Origin: Curvularia sp. ZM96
Taxonomy: Eukaryota; Ascomycota; Dothideomycetes; Pleosporales; Pleosporaceae
Length of the DNA stretch: 64,000 bases
Assembly: GCA_022457065.1 (NCBI GenBank)
Contig: JAJGBQ010000006.1
Coordinates: 1,736,001 to 1,800,000 of the forward strand
Reading direction: 5' to 3'
In this document: positions 31,829 through 43,919 of the stretch, piece after piece
How positions within the stretch are numbered: position 1 is the first letter of the stretch
Layout of the letters: every line of letters begins with the position of its first letter
Position numbers and translations under genes: made by a program
Notes under the pieces: model-generated
Database searches by the model: none
What the model was told of the DNA's origin: nothing
What the model saw: only the letters and a program-made list of their open reading frames with translations

Positions 31829-32362
31829 ATGCTTCGTTTTTATATTCAGCAGATCAGGAACTTGGACACGTTGGAGACAATATCCGCGGCTTGTGAGGAT
31901 GACTATCCCGACATTTCAGACGTTGCGACCATCAAGATGGATGTCACGACGGTTGGGACTTTCCAGCGGCAAGAGATTCGGGATTGGCTCGATGGGACCC
32001 AAGAGGCAGAAGACGATTCTATTCTACGTACGGCTCCAAACATTTCTGCCACTGGTGATCTAAATGAGGTCATGTGTGAATATCTCGAAACGGAAGGCTA
32101 CACGGACGCAAGAGCAGTTCTCGTAGCTGAAATATGGACAGTATCCGATAAGCAACCAGCCCAACCAGTAGCTGACACTACGGCTATGAAGAGAAAGTCA
32201 GACACTGCACAAGATGATAGTCCGAACGACCAAGCAAGTACGAGTTCAGGAAAGAGAAGGCGAACTATTAGGCAAAGTAAGTGTTTGGGCGTTGCTTGCT
32301 CCTAGCGTGTTGCTAACTCTTAACTAGCTCCGCAAACTCCAGCTTCAGCGCAGCACTCCTAA
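31829..32362 (+). CDS. Small acidic hypothetical protein, probably nuclear
   Basis: Exon 1 (31829-32276) and exon 2 (32328-32362) flank a 51-nt intron (GTAAGT, CTAAC, AACTAG), giving 160 residues. The N-terminal 100 residues are acidic (ACEDDYPDISDVATIKMD, EIRDWLDGTQEAEDD) and contain a LisH-like helical hint (NEVMCEYLETEGYTDARAVLVAEI, weak). The C-terminus has a basic cluster KRRRTIRQ, split by the intron, which could be a nuclear localisation signal, and ends TPASAQHS. No family recognised. Codon usage and the consensus intron support expression. Confidence 0.6.
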
Positions 32363-33353
32363 GGAGCTGCAACAGATGCACATCAGTTGCGTCTCCTTTG
32401 GGTGAGAGTTTGGTTTAGAAGCGAACGAAGATTTGGTTCTTGGGGGGGTATGATGGGATTCCTTTGGACTCAGCAACACGCCTTGCGCTAGTTATTGATC
32501 TTAAAGAGTTTGTACGGTTACAAGGCTACGATGCTGTTCTGGACGAGGAGTTGGAGCTTCTTTTACTATTCTAGACGTCTTTGTCTTTGTCTTTCAGCTA
32601 CCGAACTGTGTATGGAAGGAATATTCTTGGTTAATTTTCTACATATTCTTTAAGCACCGCTAGGGGCTACCTGAAGCTCCGATCTTCCCCACAAGATCGT
32701 CTTTTCGCGCGAATGTCATCCGGAAACGTCACGAAAATGCAAGTAGATAAAGACGTCGAATGATGAAAAGGCGTTGGCGGATGCGCATTGGCCAAACAAC
32801 AGTTTTACGATACACTTGTTGCCAATATCGATTCATACAAATTTCTGTTGTTGACTTCACACTAATTACACCAGTACTACGTCTATTGAAACACGTTTCT
32901 CGGCCCCAAGCCTACGACAGTGAATTCAGACAGGGCATATCTATTTGGCTGGACCAACATCAGTCGTGTCATCCATAGCCGAGAAGGGCCCACGAATGGA
33001 TAGCCACGATGTACGCATCCTCGCAGTCGGCTATGCTGGGCTGGTCTGGATGAGTGCGATCAATCTTGGATGTTGCTTCGACCATCGACGTCACGTCGCA
33101 GGACATCTATCCACGTATTAGATCAATCGTGTTTGCACCTTGATTGCACCCTGGTTGAGTGACATTCCACACGACTGGCAGCGTGACGTCGCAAGGATGT
33201 CAGGCCGCAGCCACTAGATCGCGGCGATCGATGATGAGGTGGTGGTAGATGAATCGAATAGCGTCGACGGGCGGCCCGAAATTCTGGAACGAGATCGCGA
33301 CTAGCGCGATCGCCCGGGAAGTGGTACCTGCATGACGATATTATGTTTCCTTT
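32363..33353. other. Intergenic, nothing recognised
   Basis: Short ORFs only. GC-rich part 32990-33330 with several GACGTCAC/CACGTCG-like strings but no supported gene. Confidence 0.4.
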
Positions 33354-33635
33354 TCAGGAGGTCGATACATCGCTGGTGCGCCGACGTGATAGCCTTCGAT
33401 ACCAGATTCGCACCCTCCCGAAGATGGTGTCGGGCAGTGGCTCGTCATTGGGAAATGGGGATGGGACTTCGGGTACGGCTTGGTTGCGGTGCTGAAGGTG
33501 TTCTTCATCCATACGAAGAAGGTCCGCGTCGAACTGCTGCATTATAGATAGGGCTGGCGAGTATTCTGAGCTGAGATGGTTGGGAAGAGGCGGCGGGAAA
33601 GCCTCCTGGCCGGAATAAGAGTGTTGAAATTCCAT
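33354..33635 (-). CDS. Small Pro/Gln-rich hypothetical protein
   Basis: A single exon of 93 codons with start context CAAAATGG. The protein is Pro-, Glu- and Gln-rich (EAFPPPLPNHLSSEY, EVPSPFPNDEPLPD) and ends in a basic stretch WYRRLSRRRTSDVSTS. It has no signal peptide or membrane segment. Composition is like a real disordered fungal protein and unlike a shadow frame. No family recognised. Confidence 0.5.
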   Translation of the reverse strand: MEFQHSYSGQEAFPPPLPNHLSSEYSPALSIMQQFDADLLRMDEEHLQHRNQAVPEVPSPFPNDEPLPDTIFGRVRIWYRRLSRRRTSDVSTS

Positions 33636-34298
33636 TTTGATGTCTCTGCGGTGGTGGTATGTATAGATTTTGTGGAGTCGTACATGGGGATCATGTCACA
33701 TTTATATCCAAGTATCAATATATCGCATGTCGTCATGTGATGTTGCTCCTTTTTCACGCGCTACGGCGCGGGCCATCATGGCCATCATGCCCTGGCAGCA
33801 CGAGCCGCTGGCGGTTTCAATAGTACAACGAACCAAAACTTCTCGATCGCGCATCATTTCTCGATGCACTTGTCACAAGTATTGTTATTAGTCTGATGGA
33901 GCTGAATGCGCTAGCTTGCCCTGCGGCCCTGACAGTGCCCACCTGCGTCAGGGACATCGCGTGCCGTGCCTTGTCTCCGGACGCCGTCACTAGGGCTCTT
34001 AAAAATTCAGGTACCGTATTATGAGTATCATATAAAACAGTGGTGCTATTGCAGCATGAACAAGAGAGAGAATTTTGAATCGAGACTTGGTGGAGCAGTG
34101 GCTGACGGAACAGATGGCCTAGAGAGTAGAGGACTGCGAGCACGCCGTGCTATTCGCGGCCAAACCTTGACATGAGGCCAGACAAGGACGTCTTGCTCTT
34201 TTGACGTCTGTTATCGAACAATGTGTGTGGTCGCAGATCTGTGTAGATGTGCGGGAAGGAGCGACCCTGGGCACGTGACTGCTGAACGGTCGACAAAC
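33636..34298. other. Intergenic, nothing recognised
   Basis: Contains a short GGCCATCAT direct repeat near 33771-33789 but no gene. Confidence 0.4.
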
Positions 34299-34357
34299 TC
34301 ACCCAAAGGACTGCGAACCCAAGGACAGCAAACCCAAGGACTGCAAACCCAAGACCA
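34299..34357 (+). repeat. 15-bp minisatellite in the leader of the next gene
   Basis: About four units of AACCCAAGGACTGCA-type sequence run up to 9 bp before the ATG at 34366. In the frame of that ATG the repeats encode PKD-C/S-K units, but no in-frame ATG precedes them and a TGA lies upstream, so they belong to the 5' leader. Confidence 0.75.
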
Positions 34358-34365
34358 AGTGCGCC

Positions 34366-34834
34366 ATGCCGACCAAGGATCTGAGCACCGAACAGCTGTT
34401 CGAGGACCTGCTACAGAAACCAATTCATGAACAGAACAACCTACTCGCCAACCTTACGAACAGCGGCATAGATGCTGTGACCGACCACCTCATCAAGAAA
34501 ATGGAAACGCGCACGCGTAGCGAGCGGATTGCCCTCCTTCGACGTCTCGCTCACATGGCAAAACATCCAACCCAAGGTATGTTCCTACAGCTATCTAGGA
34601 ACTTCGCTGACAGTTGTAGATGATGAACCTACACTCCCACTCACTGAACAAGACGCCCACCTCCTCGTCGCAGACTTGACACAGCTCTCAGCTGCCGCGC
34701 AAGCACGATACATTCAGCGCCTAAATACAGCTGAGCTGAGGGCTGTCATTAGAATAACGAGTGCTATGGTTGAAGACACTGGATGCCTGCAGACATGTGC
34801 AGAGCAGCTTTTGAATGGGCTGTTGTCCGAATAG
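34366..34834 (+). CDS. Small helical hypothetical protein
   Basis: Exons 34366-34576 and 34620-34834 flank a 43-nt intron (GTATGT..TTGTAG), giving 141 residues. The protein is mostly amphipathic helix: STEQLFEDLLQKPIHEQNNLLANL, DHLIKKMETRTRSERIALLRRL, then after the splice QDAHLLVADLTQLSAAAQARY and LQTCAEQLLNGLL. Repeated Leu spacing suggests a helical bundle or oligomerisation domain. No family recognised. It is the last intact gene before the transposon block. Confidence 0.65.
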
Positions 34835-35148
34835 AGGCACGGCAAGTACAGGAACAGTATCTATTGGCCTACAGCTAACACGAACTAGGAGAAACCAAGG
34901 CTATTGTGAATCAGGTTCGAACACAGCTAGTAGCTCCTGGTGGAGAAGCGTACGTGTAGAAACATGTTATAATGTATTATCGCTAACGTGTTCCACGGGC
35001 GAGCGCCGCACACGGGCGAGCGCCGCACCCCACCAAACTTGCACACCTCTCCTATCTTATCATACAATAGCTCAACGCAGCGCTACTGTATTAGCTTTAA
35101 ATAAATTAGATATCTAGCTTGCTATCTCCTTAATTAATTCTAACTAAA
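34835..35148. other. Border between gene-bearing DNA and transposon block
   Basis: No gene. Base composition changes abruptly near 35080 to the TA-rich style of the RIP-damaged block, shortly before the LTR at 35149. Confidence 0.5.
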
Positions 35149-35638
35149 TGTTACACGGGGTTTCGCTATACTCACCTAGTCTCGGTCCGGGTTAGGGCGA
35201 GACTTGTATAAAGTATTCCATGCGATTGTTGTCTGGCGATTCGTAGTAGAGTGAAGTTATAGGAGTTTAACTAATAATAAAGTAATAATCAATTCTATAA
35301 GATAGAATAACAATGTAGTAATCTTATTAAGTAACAACTTGTAAGAAAGTATAATCTAAGTTAACTACAACGAATGTAATAATAAAATCTAACCCATTCT
35401 TATACCTATTATAATCTGCCTAGCCGTTAGAGCGGCTCTTGCTATTACTGACGGTCCCTTCTGCTGTGACGGCTCCCTACCATCACATATGCCCCTGCCA
35501 TCACTGACGGTCGTTCTTGGCGTGACGGCAGTCACGTGATTATCGCCCCGCAGTAATTATTACCTTTTAACGTGGCGCCTAATGGTCTCTAACCTGCGGC
35601 CCTCGTCTAGAAGAGATCTTTCATTGTTACTTGTAACA
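35149..35638 (-). repeat. Gypsy-1 3' LTR
   Basis: Begins TGTTACACGGGG and ends TACTTGTAACA (terminal TG..CA inverted ends). Contains the TGACGG-type half-site array at 35440-35540 and a CACGTGA box. Confidence 0.93.
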
Positions 35639-35777
35639 TTATCCCCCCTCTTAGGGTTATTATCCTAATACCCTAGATTATCGTTTTCCTGTGTGTTGCT
35701 TGGCGCTAGTGGCGTAAATAAGTATAGAGGCACGCCTATCGTATCGTAAGCGTTCCTTCCTCTATACCTTCCTAACT

Positions 35778-36383
35778 ATGCCTAAGGTTCTGTCTTCTCG
35801 CCGTGTTCGTGCCTAGGGTTCGACTTCTAAGCGCCATGCTCGTGCTGACCGTATAAAAGAGCAGAGTCACGAAATAACTTACTATTATAAGCGGTATGAG
35901 AAGAAGAACCTTCGTTGCTTTGTAGACACTACGACTAGTTACTATACTAGGTGTATTTCTATTACGGCTAAGTGTAGCCTATTTGTTTCCGAGGAAGAGT
36001 GGGAGAAGGTTTAGCGCGAAAAGCGGCAGAAGTAGATCGAAATTGCGCGTTTAAAGGCTTAGCTAGCTTAACGTGAGCTAGAACTCCTAGAGGCTAAGGC
36101 GCAAGAGCAAGCATTTACCAATCGAGATCTTGCTATTTTAAATTTTCAGGATCGCGCGAAAGAGCAGGCCGAGGGGAGTTCTGCCCCTAGTATAGACCTT
36201 CCAACAACCAGACCATCGCTACCTAAACAGTCGACTAACTTAGGCTAGTTATAGGCTGACGCTTCTTTCGACCCTTTTTCCCTTAATTACTTCCTTTCCC
36301 TCAAGAACCTAGTTCTCGCTTCTCTAGATGCTTCTGGTAGTACTCACGTACTAGTGACTTGCAGTTCGTTAGATTTCCTTTAG
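35778..36383 (+). pseudogene. Antisense Zn2Cys6 ORF of Gypsy-1, RIP-damaged
   Basis: Starts MPKV at 35778 and runs opposite to gag-pol. Stops at the TAG codons after VRA and after EEEWEKV. In the cluster region two cysteines are replaced by Tyr (YKRY where Gypsy-2 has CKRC), others remain (LRC, RCISITAKC), and VSEEEWEKV keeps a Trp codon that is TAG in Gypsy-2. The downstream part is Glu/Arg-rich. It ends VLVT then a TAG at 36381-36383 where Gypsy-3 has CAG. It is the homologue of the ORF at 51814-51200. Confidence 0.75.
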
Positions 36384-39300
36384 GTTCCTAAGTATTATAG
36401 CTCTCAGGCTATCCTTCCCACTTAACTAAGTACTTCCACTAACTTCTAACTTTCTATAGGTCCTTAATTTCTTCGACCGTGTACTCGTCGTCTTCGAGCT
36501 CTATGTCCTCTACTAGCTTGGCGTTTTAGGGTGCTAGTTCTAATAGTTTCTTGTAAAATACGTCATGTATGCGCATGCCTAGTGGTAGCCGAAGCTTATA
36601 GTTCACTAGTCCTAATTTCTCTAGAATTTTAAATAGTCCTAATTAGAGATTATCTAGCTTCTTACTTGGTCGCTTAGTTTTTAGGTTTTGTCGTGACAAG
36701 AAAACTTTGTCCCCCTTCTTAAAGATTAGTCTCTTAATCCTTTGCTTATTCGCGGCTTTAGACATCGTGAGGTTCCTATAAGTAATGTTTTTACTCAATT
36801 CTTCGTGCAATTCTCGCATTAGTCGGGCTTTATCGTCTACTCTAATTGCGATACTTTTAATATCTTTTAGGTCTCGATGAGTAACTAGCTTATACCCATA
36901 ATTAGCGTAGTGCGGCGAGTGCTTCGTAGTTACTAACTTCGAACTATTATAGGCTAATTGTACTATTAGCAAGAGTTTAACCTAGTTATCTTATAGCTTA
37001 TTAGCGTACATTCGCAAGTATTATTCTAGCGTCTAGTTCGTTCGTTCTGTTTGTCCGTCGGTTTCTAGGTGAAAGCTAGTCGATAGCTTCTTCTTAACTC
37101 CCATTTTTGCTAAGAACGTTGACTAATACTTTGATGTAAACAGCTTATCTCTATCTATTATGAATTCCTTAGGTATTCTATGCTCTAATATTAGTGCCTT
37201 CGAAACTTCGTACGCGTACTCTTCCGCCGTAATAGTTTCTTCCATAGGTACGAACTTTGCCCCTTTAGTTAATTGGCACATAATTACTAGAATGGTGTCG
37301 CAAAGTCGAGCTAATCCTAGTTCTAGTGACTTCGGGAGCTTTACTATAAAGTCTATTGTCACGCTATTTTATAGTCGTGTCGGTGGCAGTAGAGGTTGCA
37401 ACAGGCCATAGGGCTTATGTCTCTTAGGCTTGTTCTAGTAACATGCTAAATAGTTACCTAGTACTTCCTGCATCTTCGCTCGCAAGCGTGGTATCTCGAA
37501 CATCTTCTTTAGTCGCCTGACCATTTCTTCTACCGCTGCGTGTCTATATTCCAGGGACTCATGTAGGGTTTAGATAAGTTCGGTTCTCATATAAGGAGGT
37601 ACGTACGTCTGTGTGCCTTCTCTTAGAGCTTTAAGTTCCTTCCTATCGTTCGCTACTTCTAGCGGATAGAGGTCTAGTCGCCATAGCGTTGCCCTTTCCT
37701 ACTATTCTTGCGTTAATATTTTAGTTAGCGCGGCCACCTTAGCTATTCTAGCTAGTTCCAGCTAGTTGTACTTCAAACTGCCGTCGGGCATCCTTTTAAG
37801 TACTGCATCGTGAGGTTCTTTGTGACCTTCCTCTCGTAGGTCGGATCTTTAGCTTAGGGCGTCCGCCGCTCTATTAAGCGATCCTGCTCGATGCGTGATC
37901 TTGAAGTCGAACTAAGATAGCATTTCAGCCTATCGGACTTATCTTCAGTTAAGTTTCTTGGTCGTTATGAAACTCGCTAGGTTCTAGTAATTAGTAAAAA
38001 CCTCGATCGTATCTAGAAGACCTAACAGGTACACTTCCTATTGTTTAAAGGCATCGACTACTCTAAGTAGTTCCTTATCGTGAACATCGTAGTTAAGTTC
38101 TGCTCCTAAGAACTTTCTAGAATAGTAGAATACTAGTCTCCATTTCCCGTCTAGGCACTGCTGTAATAGTATAGCTCCTAGTGTATAGTCTAACGCGTCG
38201 GTCTCGACTCGCGTCTTTCGCCTTAGGTCGTACATTTCTAGTACGGGTGCTTCGAGGAATATCTGTTTAATCTAATCAAATACTTCCTAATATTCCTTAT
38301 TCTATTAGAATCCTACTTCCTTCTTCGTAATCTCGGAGAGTAGTGCGGTAATTTTTGAATAATCTTTAATAAACTTCCGATAGTAGTTAGCAAATTCTAG
38401 AAAGAATTACACATCTTTAACTATTTTAGGTTTTTTCCATTCCTATATAGCCGCTATCTTTTTTAGATTTATTTTAACTCCTTTAGTTAAGATAATAAAG
38501 CCTAGGAATTCCGTTTCCTTGACGTGGAATTCGCACTTCTCTAGCTACAGGTACAGCTTATATTCCTTAAGCTTCCTAAGCACTTTCTTAACATATTCGA
38601 TATATTCTTTAAGAGTCCCGCTAGAGTACACTAGTACATTGTCTAGATAAGCTATAGCAAAGACTCCAAGGTATTCGTGAAGCGCGTTATTAATAACTAA
38701 CTAAAAGGTCGCGGGTGTATTTGTTAACCCCATTAGCATAACCTAGAATTTAAATAGTCTATACTTTATCTTAAACGCCGTCTTCCACTCGTGTCCTTTC
38801 TTAATTCTAATTTAATAGAATCCTTCCCGTACATCGAACTTCGTGAACTACTTAGCTCTCTAGAGTCGATCTATAAGCTCTAATATTAGTGGCAAGGGAT
38901 ATCGGTTCTTCTAAGTAATACTATTCAACCGCCGGAAGTCGACACATAGTCGCCATTTCCCGTTTAGCTTTTTTACGAATAATATAGGTGAGGCCATCAG
39001 GCCGTGTCCTAGTTAGATAAATCCCTTTTTCAAATTCTTTTTTAGGTATGCCCATAGCTCGGCATCGTGCTCTGGTACTATTAGGTACATTAATCCTAGG
39101 CTCAACTTCGCTCCTTCCTCCAGGATAATCTCATAATCCCACTCCTAGTGTTCAGCTAGGTCTGTTGCTTTATTTTCCTTAAATAGTTCTCTAAACTCGT
39201 TCGTTTAATATACTTCTAGTATATCTAGTAGTAAGGGTCCTTCCTTCGTGGTCGCGACTTGTCTTATCTATATAACTCCTACTTGCTAAGGGTCCTTCGC

Positions 39301-40062
39301 ATAGATTCTCGCAATCTTATGCGGTAAGATCTTGCCGAATCTCCTATCCTAGGTTAAGCTCTAATCTATTAGGCGTGTCTCCTTTCGTACTCTAGCAACC
39401 TTGCGCGCAGGTTCTTGGCTAAGTATTATCTTCTTTCGCCAATCGATAGCGGGGTTATAGGCATCCAGCCAGTCATAACTAATTAGCAGGTCCGTTTCTT
39501 CTAGGTCTATAATGCTAATATTTATTTAGCTTTCCGTGTCTGCCACTTTCAGTGTCACTAACTTGGTCTCTAGCCTAATCGTGCCGTTTCCGTATGCCAC
39601 GGGTATGTCCTTGGCCGATACTACTTCTAATAGAATCTTCCTATTCTAGTAGGGTATCCCGTATTTTTCTACTATTCGGGATAAGATTATAGTTCGCATA
39701 GCTCCGCTGTCTATAGTCGCTTTTATCTTATATCCGTGTACATGTACAATCGCCGTTAGTTCCAACGCGCGATTACTGGTAACTTGTACTTGTCTAAGGG
39801 TTGTTTTAGGACTACCTCTACTAGCTTGACCCTGTCCCTGGCGGCATTCTAGTTTTTTGGCTGAGAGCGTCAGCCCTTTTCCGACCTCTTCCTTTCCTTG
39901 GGGAATTTTCTAGCTTATTGCTTGGCTGCTAAGTGATTTAGATAGGCGTCCCTATAGCATAATCTCTAATCACTATGCCTATATGGTATAAGTTCCCTTC
40001 TAGTCGTCTATTCTCTTGTGGTCTTATTTACGCGTCATAGACCTCTATTCTTCCAATCAGTA
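36384..40062 (-). pseudogene. Gypsy-1 pol (integrase, RNase H, RT, protease), disabled
   Basis: Read on the minus strand. An open integrase C-terminal piece lies at 36972-36643 (KHSPHYANYGYKL, KKGDKVFLSRQNLKTKRPSKKL) and an integrase core at 37362-37123 (IDFIVKLPKSLE, FIIDRDKLFTS). RNase H is at 38235-38038 (ETDALDYTLGAIL, FYYSRKFLGAELNYDVHDKELL). The RT motif at 38649-38638 is YLDN in place of YLDD, a GAT-to-AAT change that abolishes a catalytic aspartate. Stops occur throughout. The order on the minus strand is protease-RT-RNase H-integrase, as in Ty3/Gypsy. Confidence 0.85.
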
Positions 40063-41924
40063 ACGTACCCCACGGCTTCGCGAGCCACACGGCTTCGCGA
40101 GCCACTTTTGCCAAGCCCTCACCAAAACTACTACTCCACCCCAATGTCACAACAACAAGATTACTTACAGCCCTTTACTGAACGTCAGATACAGCTTGCT
40201 CTTTAGGCTCTTAAACAAGACGTGAATCTCTCTTTGCGACGCGCTGCAGCTATTTATAAGGTTGATCGAACAACACTAAGCCAAAGACGTGACAGACGAC
40301 CTTTAAAGGCAGATCGCTGGCCTAAATCAAGAAATCTAACGAAGTTTGAAGAAGACGTGATTGTTAAGCATATACTTGAGCTAGTTACGCGTGGATTTCC
40401 CCCTAGGCTCGCAGACGTGGCCAATATGGCTAATTCTTTGCGCGCTGAGCGTAATCTGGACTAGGTTGGACAAAACTGGCCTAGTACGTTCGTCAAACGC
40501 CGATCCGAGCTCGTGACGCGGTTTAATCGCAAGTACGATCATAAGAGAGCCCTCTGCGAGGATTCTGAGGCTATTCGAGCCTGGTTTAACTTAGTAGGGA
40601 ACATAAAAGCCAAGTATGGTATCCAGGACGAGGACACGTTCAACTTTGATGAGACGGGCTTCATAATGGGCCAGATTGCCTCTAGAGCTGTTGTTACAGC
40701 TTCAGAGAGACGTGGATGGCCAAAGTCTATCCAGCCAGACAACAGAGAGTGGGCAACGGTTATCTAGGGCGTTAATGCGACCGGGTGGACGATCCCGCCC
40801 TTTATCATCCTTAAGGCGCGTCACCACCTCTCAAGCTAGTACAAGAACGGCGATATACCCTAGAACTGGGTTATTGGAGTCTCTGAGAACGGCTAGACGA
40901 CTAATGAGCTTAGTCTTGCGTGGCTAAAGCACTTTGATGAGCATATAAAGACAAAGAAGGTTGGCGCCTACCGCCTGCTTATTATTGACGGCCATAAGAG
41001 CCACAACTCGCTAGATTTCCAAAAATATTGCAAAGATAACGGCATTATCACTATTTGTATGCCTCCACACTCGTCTCACCTCTTACAGCCGCTTAATATA
41101 GGCTGTTTTGCCCCTTTAAAGCAGGCCTATAGGCGCCAAGTCGAATCGCTCATGCGCACCCAGATCAGTCACGTCACAAAACAAGAGTTTCTTCTTTGCT
41201 TTAAGCGGGCTTTTGACGCATCGTTTACAGCTAGTAATATCTAAGGAGGCTTTCGAGGCGCTGGATTAGTCCTATTTAACCTAGAACGGGTCATATCCGC
41301 TCTTGATATCAAGTTACGCACTCCATCACCCCTACCTGCCAATAACCAGCCCTGGGTGTCGCAAACCCCTAGCAATACCCTAGAATTAGGGTCGCAATCG
41401 ACGCTAGTGAAGCAGAGGCTTTAGAGACATATAGATAGTTCACTAACGTCTATTGTAGAGGCCTTTAAGAAGGTCTTAAAGGGGGCAGCTATTATTGCGC
41501 ACAAGTTAGTATTGGCGCAAAAGGAGATCGCTAAGCTTAAGGCAGCAAATGACGCCGCAACGCGACGAAAATCGCACAAAAGAAAGCGGGTTCAGGCAGA
41601 GGGGACCTTGACAGTTGAAGATGGGGCGCGCTTATCTGCTCTTCAAGACTTTGGAGCGCGTAGTGATAGGAAGAAGTCAAAGAAGCAGAAACGCGCTGAA
41701 GTGGGTGAACCATCTTAACGGCGGTGTGGACGGTGCAATAGGACTGGGCATAACGCGCGAACGTGCAAGCAGGCTATAGAAGTAGACTCTTAATAATATC
41801 TTGTGTTGTATTGCACTATACAGGTCTAAAGTGGGCTGTTTTGGGCCATAATGTGGTGGTTTTGGTGAGGGCTTGGCAAAAGTGGCTCGCGAAGCCGTGT
41901 GGCTCGCGAAGCCGTGGGGTACGT
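40063..41924 (+). mobile_element. Fot-1 copy, Tc1/pogo-like DNA transposon (1862 bp)
   Basis: Inserted into Gypsy-1 at a TA (duplicated at 40061-40062 and 41925-41926). Terminal inverted repeats begin ACGTACCCCACGGCTTCG and contain an inner duplication of GGCTTCGCGAGCCAC. The repeat extends to the CCAAGCCCTCACCAAAAC block about 65 bp in. The length of about 1.9 kb and the single transposase frame match the Fot1/Molly group of fungal pogo elements (family knowledge, from memory). Confidence 0.93.
40144..41793 (+). pseudogene. Fot-1 transposase (HTH-CENPB-DDE_1), nonsense-riddled
   Basis: One continuous frame of 549 codons starting MSQQQDYLQPF, broken only by nine in-frame TAG/TAA codons (for example 40204, 40462, 40765, 41242, 41716) and no frameshift. 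An N-terminal helix-turn-helix (LSLRRAAAIYKVDRTTLSQR) is followed by a CENP-B-type segment. The DDE core has FNFDETGF and LLIIDGHKSH, but the third acidic site reads LQPLNIG where LQPLD is expected. A CCHC knuckle (CGRCNRTGHNARTC) ends the protein. The stops lie at codons expected to be CAG, CAA or TGG; one (40204) is CAG in Fot-2. Confidence 0.9.
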
Positions 41925-43857
41925 TACTACGCGGAAAGTAACTATTATTCACTTTTGCGTTAAAGTGTATCGTATACTAGTCTTCCATGCAAAAGGTCTA
42001 GTAGATATTTATATATGGCATCATTTCCTCTAGTATCTCTAGCGTCGGGATTTGATCCTTTATCATGTCATAAGTTTTGCATTCTACTATTCGGCATTCC
42101 TTGGCCGCTATAGTTCTATGTAGGTAGTGGCTTTCCTGTCTTACCTTAATTCGCTGTTTCTAGTAGAATTGGCATTTCTCTATATAGTTTATCTATTCTA
42201 GGCGCTCGTGCGCCTCTTGGTGTTCTTCCTAGTAGATGTGGCAATCTAATATTAGGCATTCTTCCGCCCACAGGTGTATGTGGCAGCAGCTATATTCATC
42301 TAGCTTGCTCTATTCCTTTTTATCTGCGTGGTACATGCAAAAATCCCTTTTATAGTCGACCTAGTAGAATTATTAGTAGATTTCTTCTTTCTTATTATAA
42401 TCCTCTACTAGTTAGTATTCTAGTAGCGTGGGGTCCGTAAAAAGAGGTTGTTCCTCGAACGCTCTTCTTACTATAGTATTAGCCTCCTAGCTAGTAACGT
42501 TAAGTCGTCGAGCGCGATACGCACAGGTATCCGCTATATAGGTGGCGTCGCCATATAGCTAACATTCCCCTTTCGCTAGTCGTTGCTATATATCTATAGC
42601 GTTAATTTTCTAATTAGTAGATTCTGGAGTTGCCTATTATATAATCTCGTTCGCTTGAATAGGTCTAGGAACTACCTCGAAGTCGTCGTCGTCGTTTAGG
42701 CGCGCCTCTTCGTATAGGTCTATATCGCTGAGATTGTCGCTTAAATTCTTAATAGATAGTAAGATGGACGGCTAAGCCCTTAGCATTTTTATCTTCACTA
42801 CTGCCTATTTGCTAACTTCGTTCTTTAGGCAGTCTCTGCGGAAGTGTCCTAACTCCCCGCATCCAAGACATGCTTTGTTATCGTAACGCCTCTAGCGTTC
42901 TTCCTTAGAAAGACCGTCTTAGTCTTTTCCTCGGGGTTTCTTATTCTTAGACTTCTCCTATACCTTGCCAGCCATAATAGTGTTACCATCTTTGTCTTTA
43001 TTACTATAGTGTTTCTTAGTATTAGCTAACGTAGGCTAGAACTATTTCCTTTTCTACTTATTCCTTTCCTATAGCCTGTGATCGATGCGCGTAGCTAGCT
43101 CGATTAATGCGTGCAGCATTTCTAGCTCATCGTGGTGTATAAGTCCATCTTTAATATTTTTCTTAAGTCCTGCTTTATATGCCGTACGAAGCGATGCGTC
43201 ATTCTAATTAATCCTAGACTGAAGTTGCTTAAACTTAGCCGTGTACGCGGATACCGACTTAGTTTGCCGCAAATAAGTAATCGCTCTCTCCGCTTGTTTC
43301 TTTTTATCTATCTCGCCAAAGATGCGTCCTATTTCTATCTTAAAGTTTTCCTAGCTCTTAAATAGCTCTTGTGTTTCGTCCTTAGTCCTATAATTGTCTA
43401 TGTCCTTTAGGAAGTCCTTAATGTATAGCTACACCTATCTAGCCGCCTTGCCCTTTATATACGTACTAGCTAGTAGAATCTTTTCCTAGTTATTAGGTAC
43501 TCCGTGGTATTCGCTGTAGAGGTCGGCGCTAGTCAGGAACGTCCACAAGTCGCTGTGACTTCCATTAAACTTCTCTAGTGGCGCTATCTTAGGTTTCGTG
43601 GTAGTTCTTTTCTCGTTAGGAGTAGCTATTAGCTAGCTCGTGAGCTAATTGATCATTTCCTATATACCAGCCATCTACTATACTTGGATCGTAGCCTGTC
43701 GCCTAAGATTTCGCAGTTCTCGCACGTGACGCATATTGTCGTCCTCGTTGTTACTTAGGGTTAGCATCTTATCGTCGAGTGCTAGGTTAGGCCTAGGTGC
43801 TAGACCTTAGGCAGGTCTCTAGGCACCATCCTGAGATTAAGAGTGTGCGTGAGACAT
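41925..43857 (-). pseudogene. Gypsy-1 gag and pol start, disabled
   Basis: The minus strand starts ATG at 43857 (MSHAHS then TAA). It includes the capsid region and a CCHC knuckle near 42875-42829 (CLGCGELGHFRRDC-like). Stops are frequent. It corresponds to the gag of Gypsy-2 at 45590 onward. Confidence 0.75.
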
Positions 43858-43919
43858 CTTGAATCTTAATTGGGCGTACTGTTAGTTAAATCCTTCTATA
43901 GAATCTAAGGTAGTTAAAG

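Noticed and set aside
34299..34357. Short tandem repeat as CRISPR array
   Set aside because: Contiguous 15-bp units without spacers, eukaryotic context.
34905..34930. B-box-like string GGTTCGAACAC
   Set aside because: No A-box or acceptor stem upstream.
41677..41952. Minus-strand ORF across the Fot-1 right end
   Set aside because: Shadow of the transposase tail and TIR.
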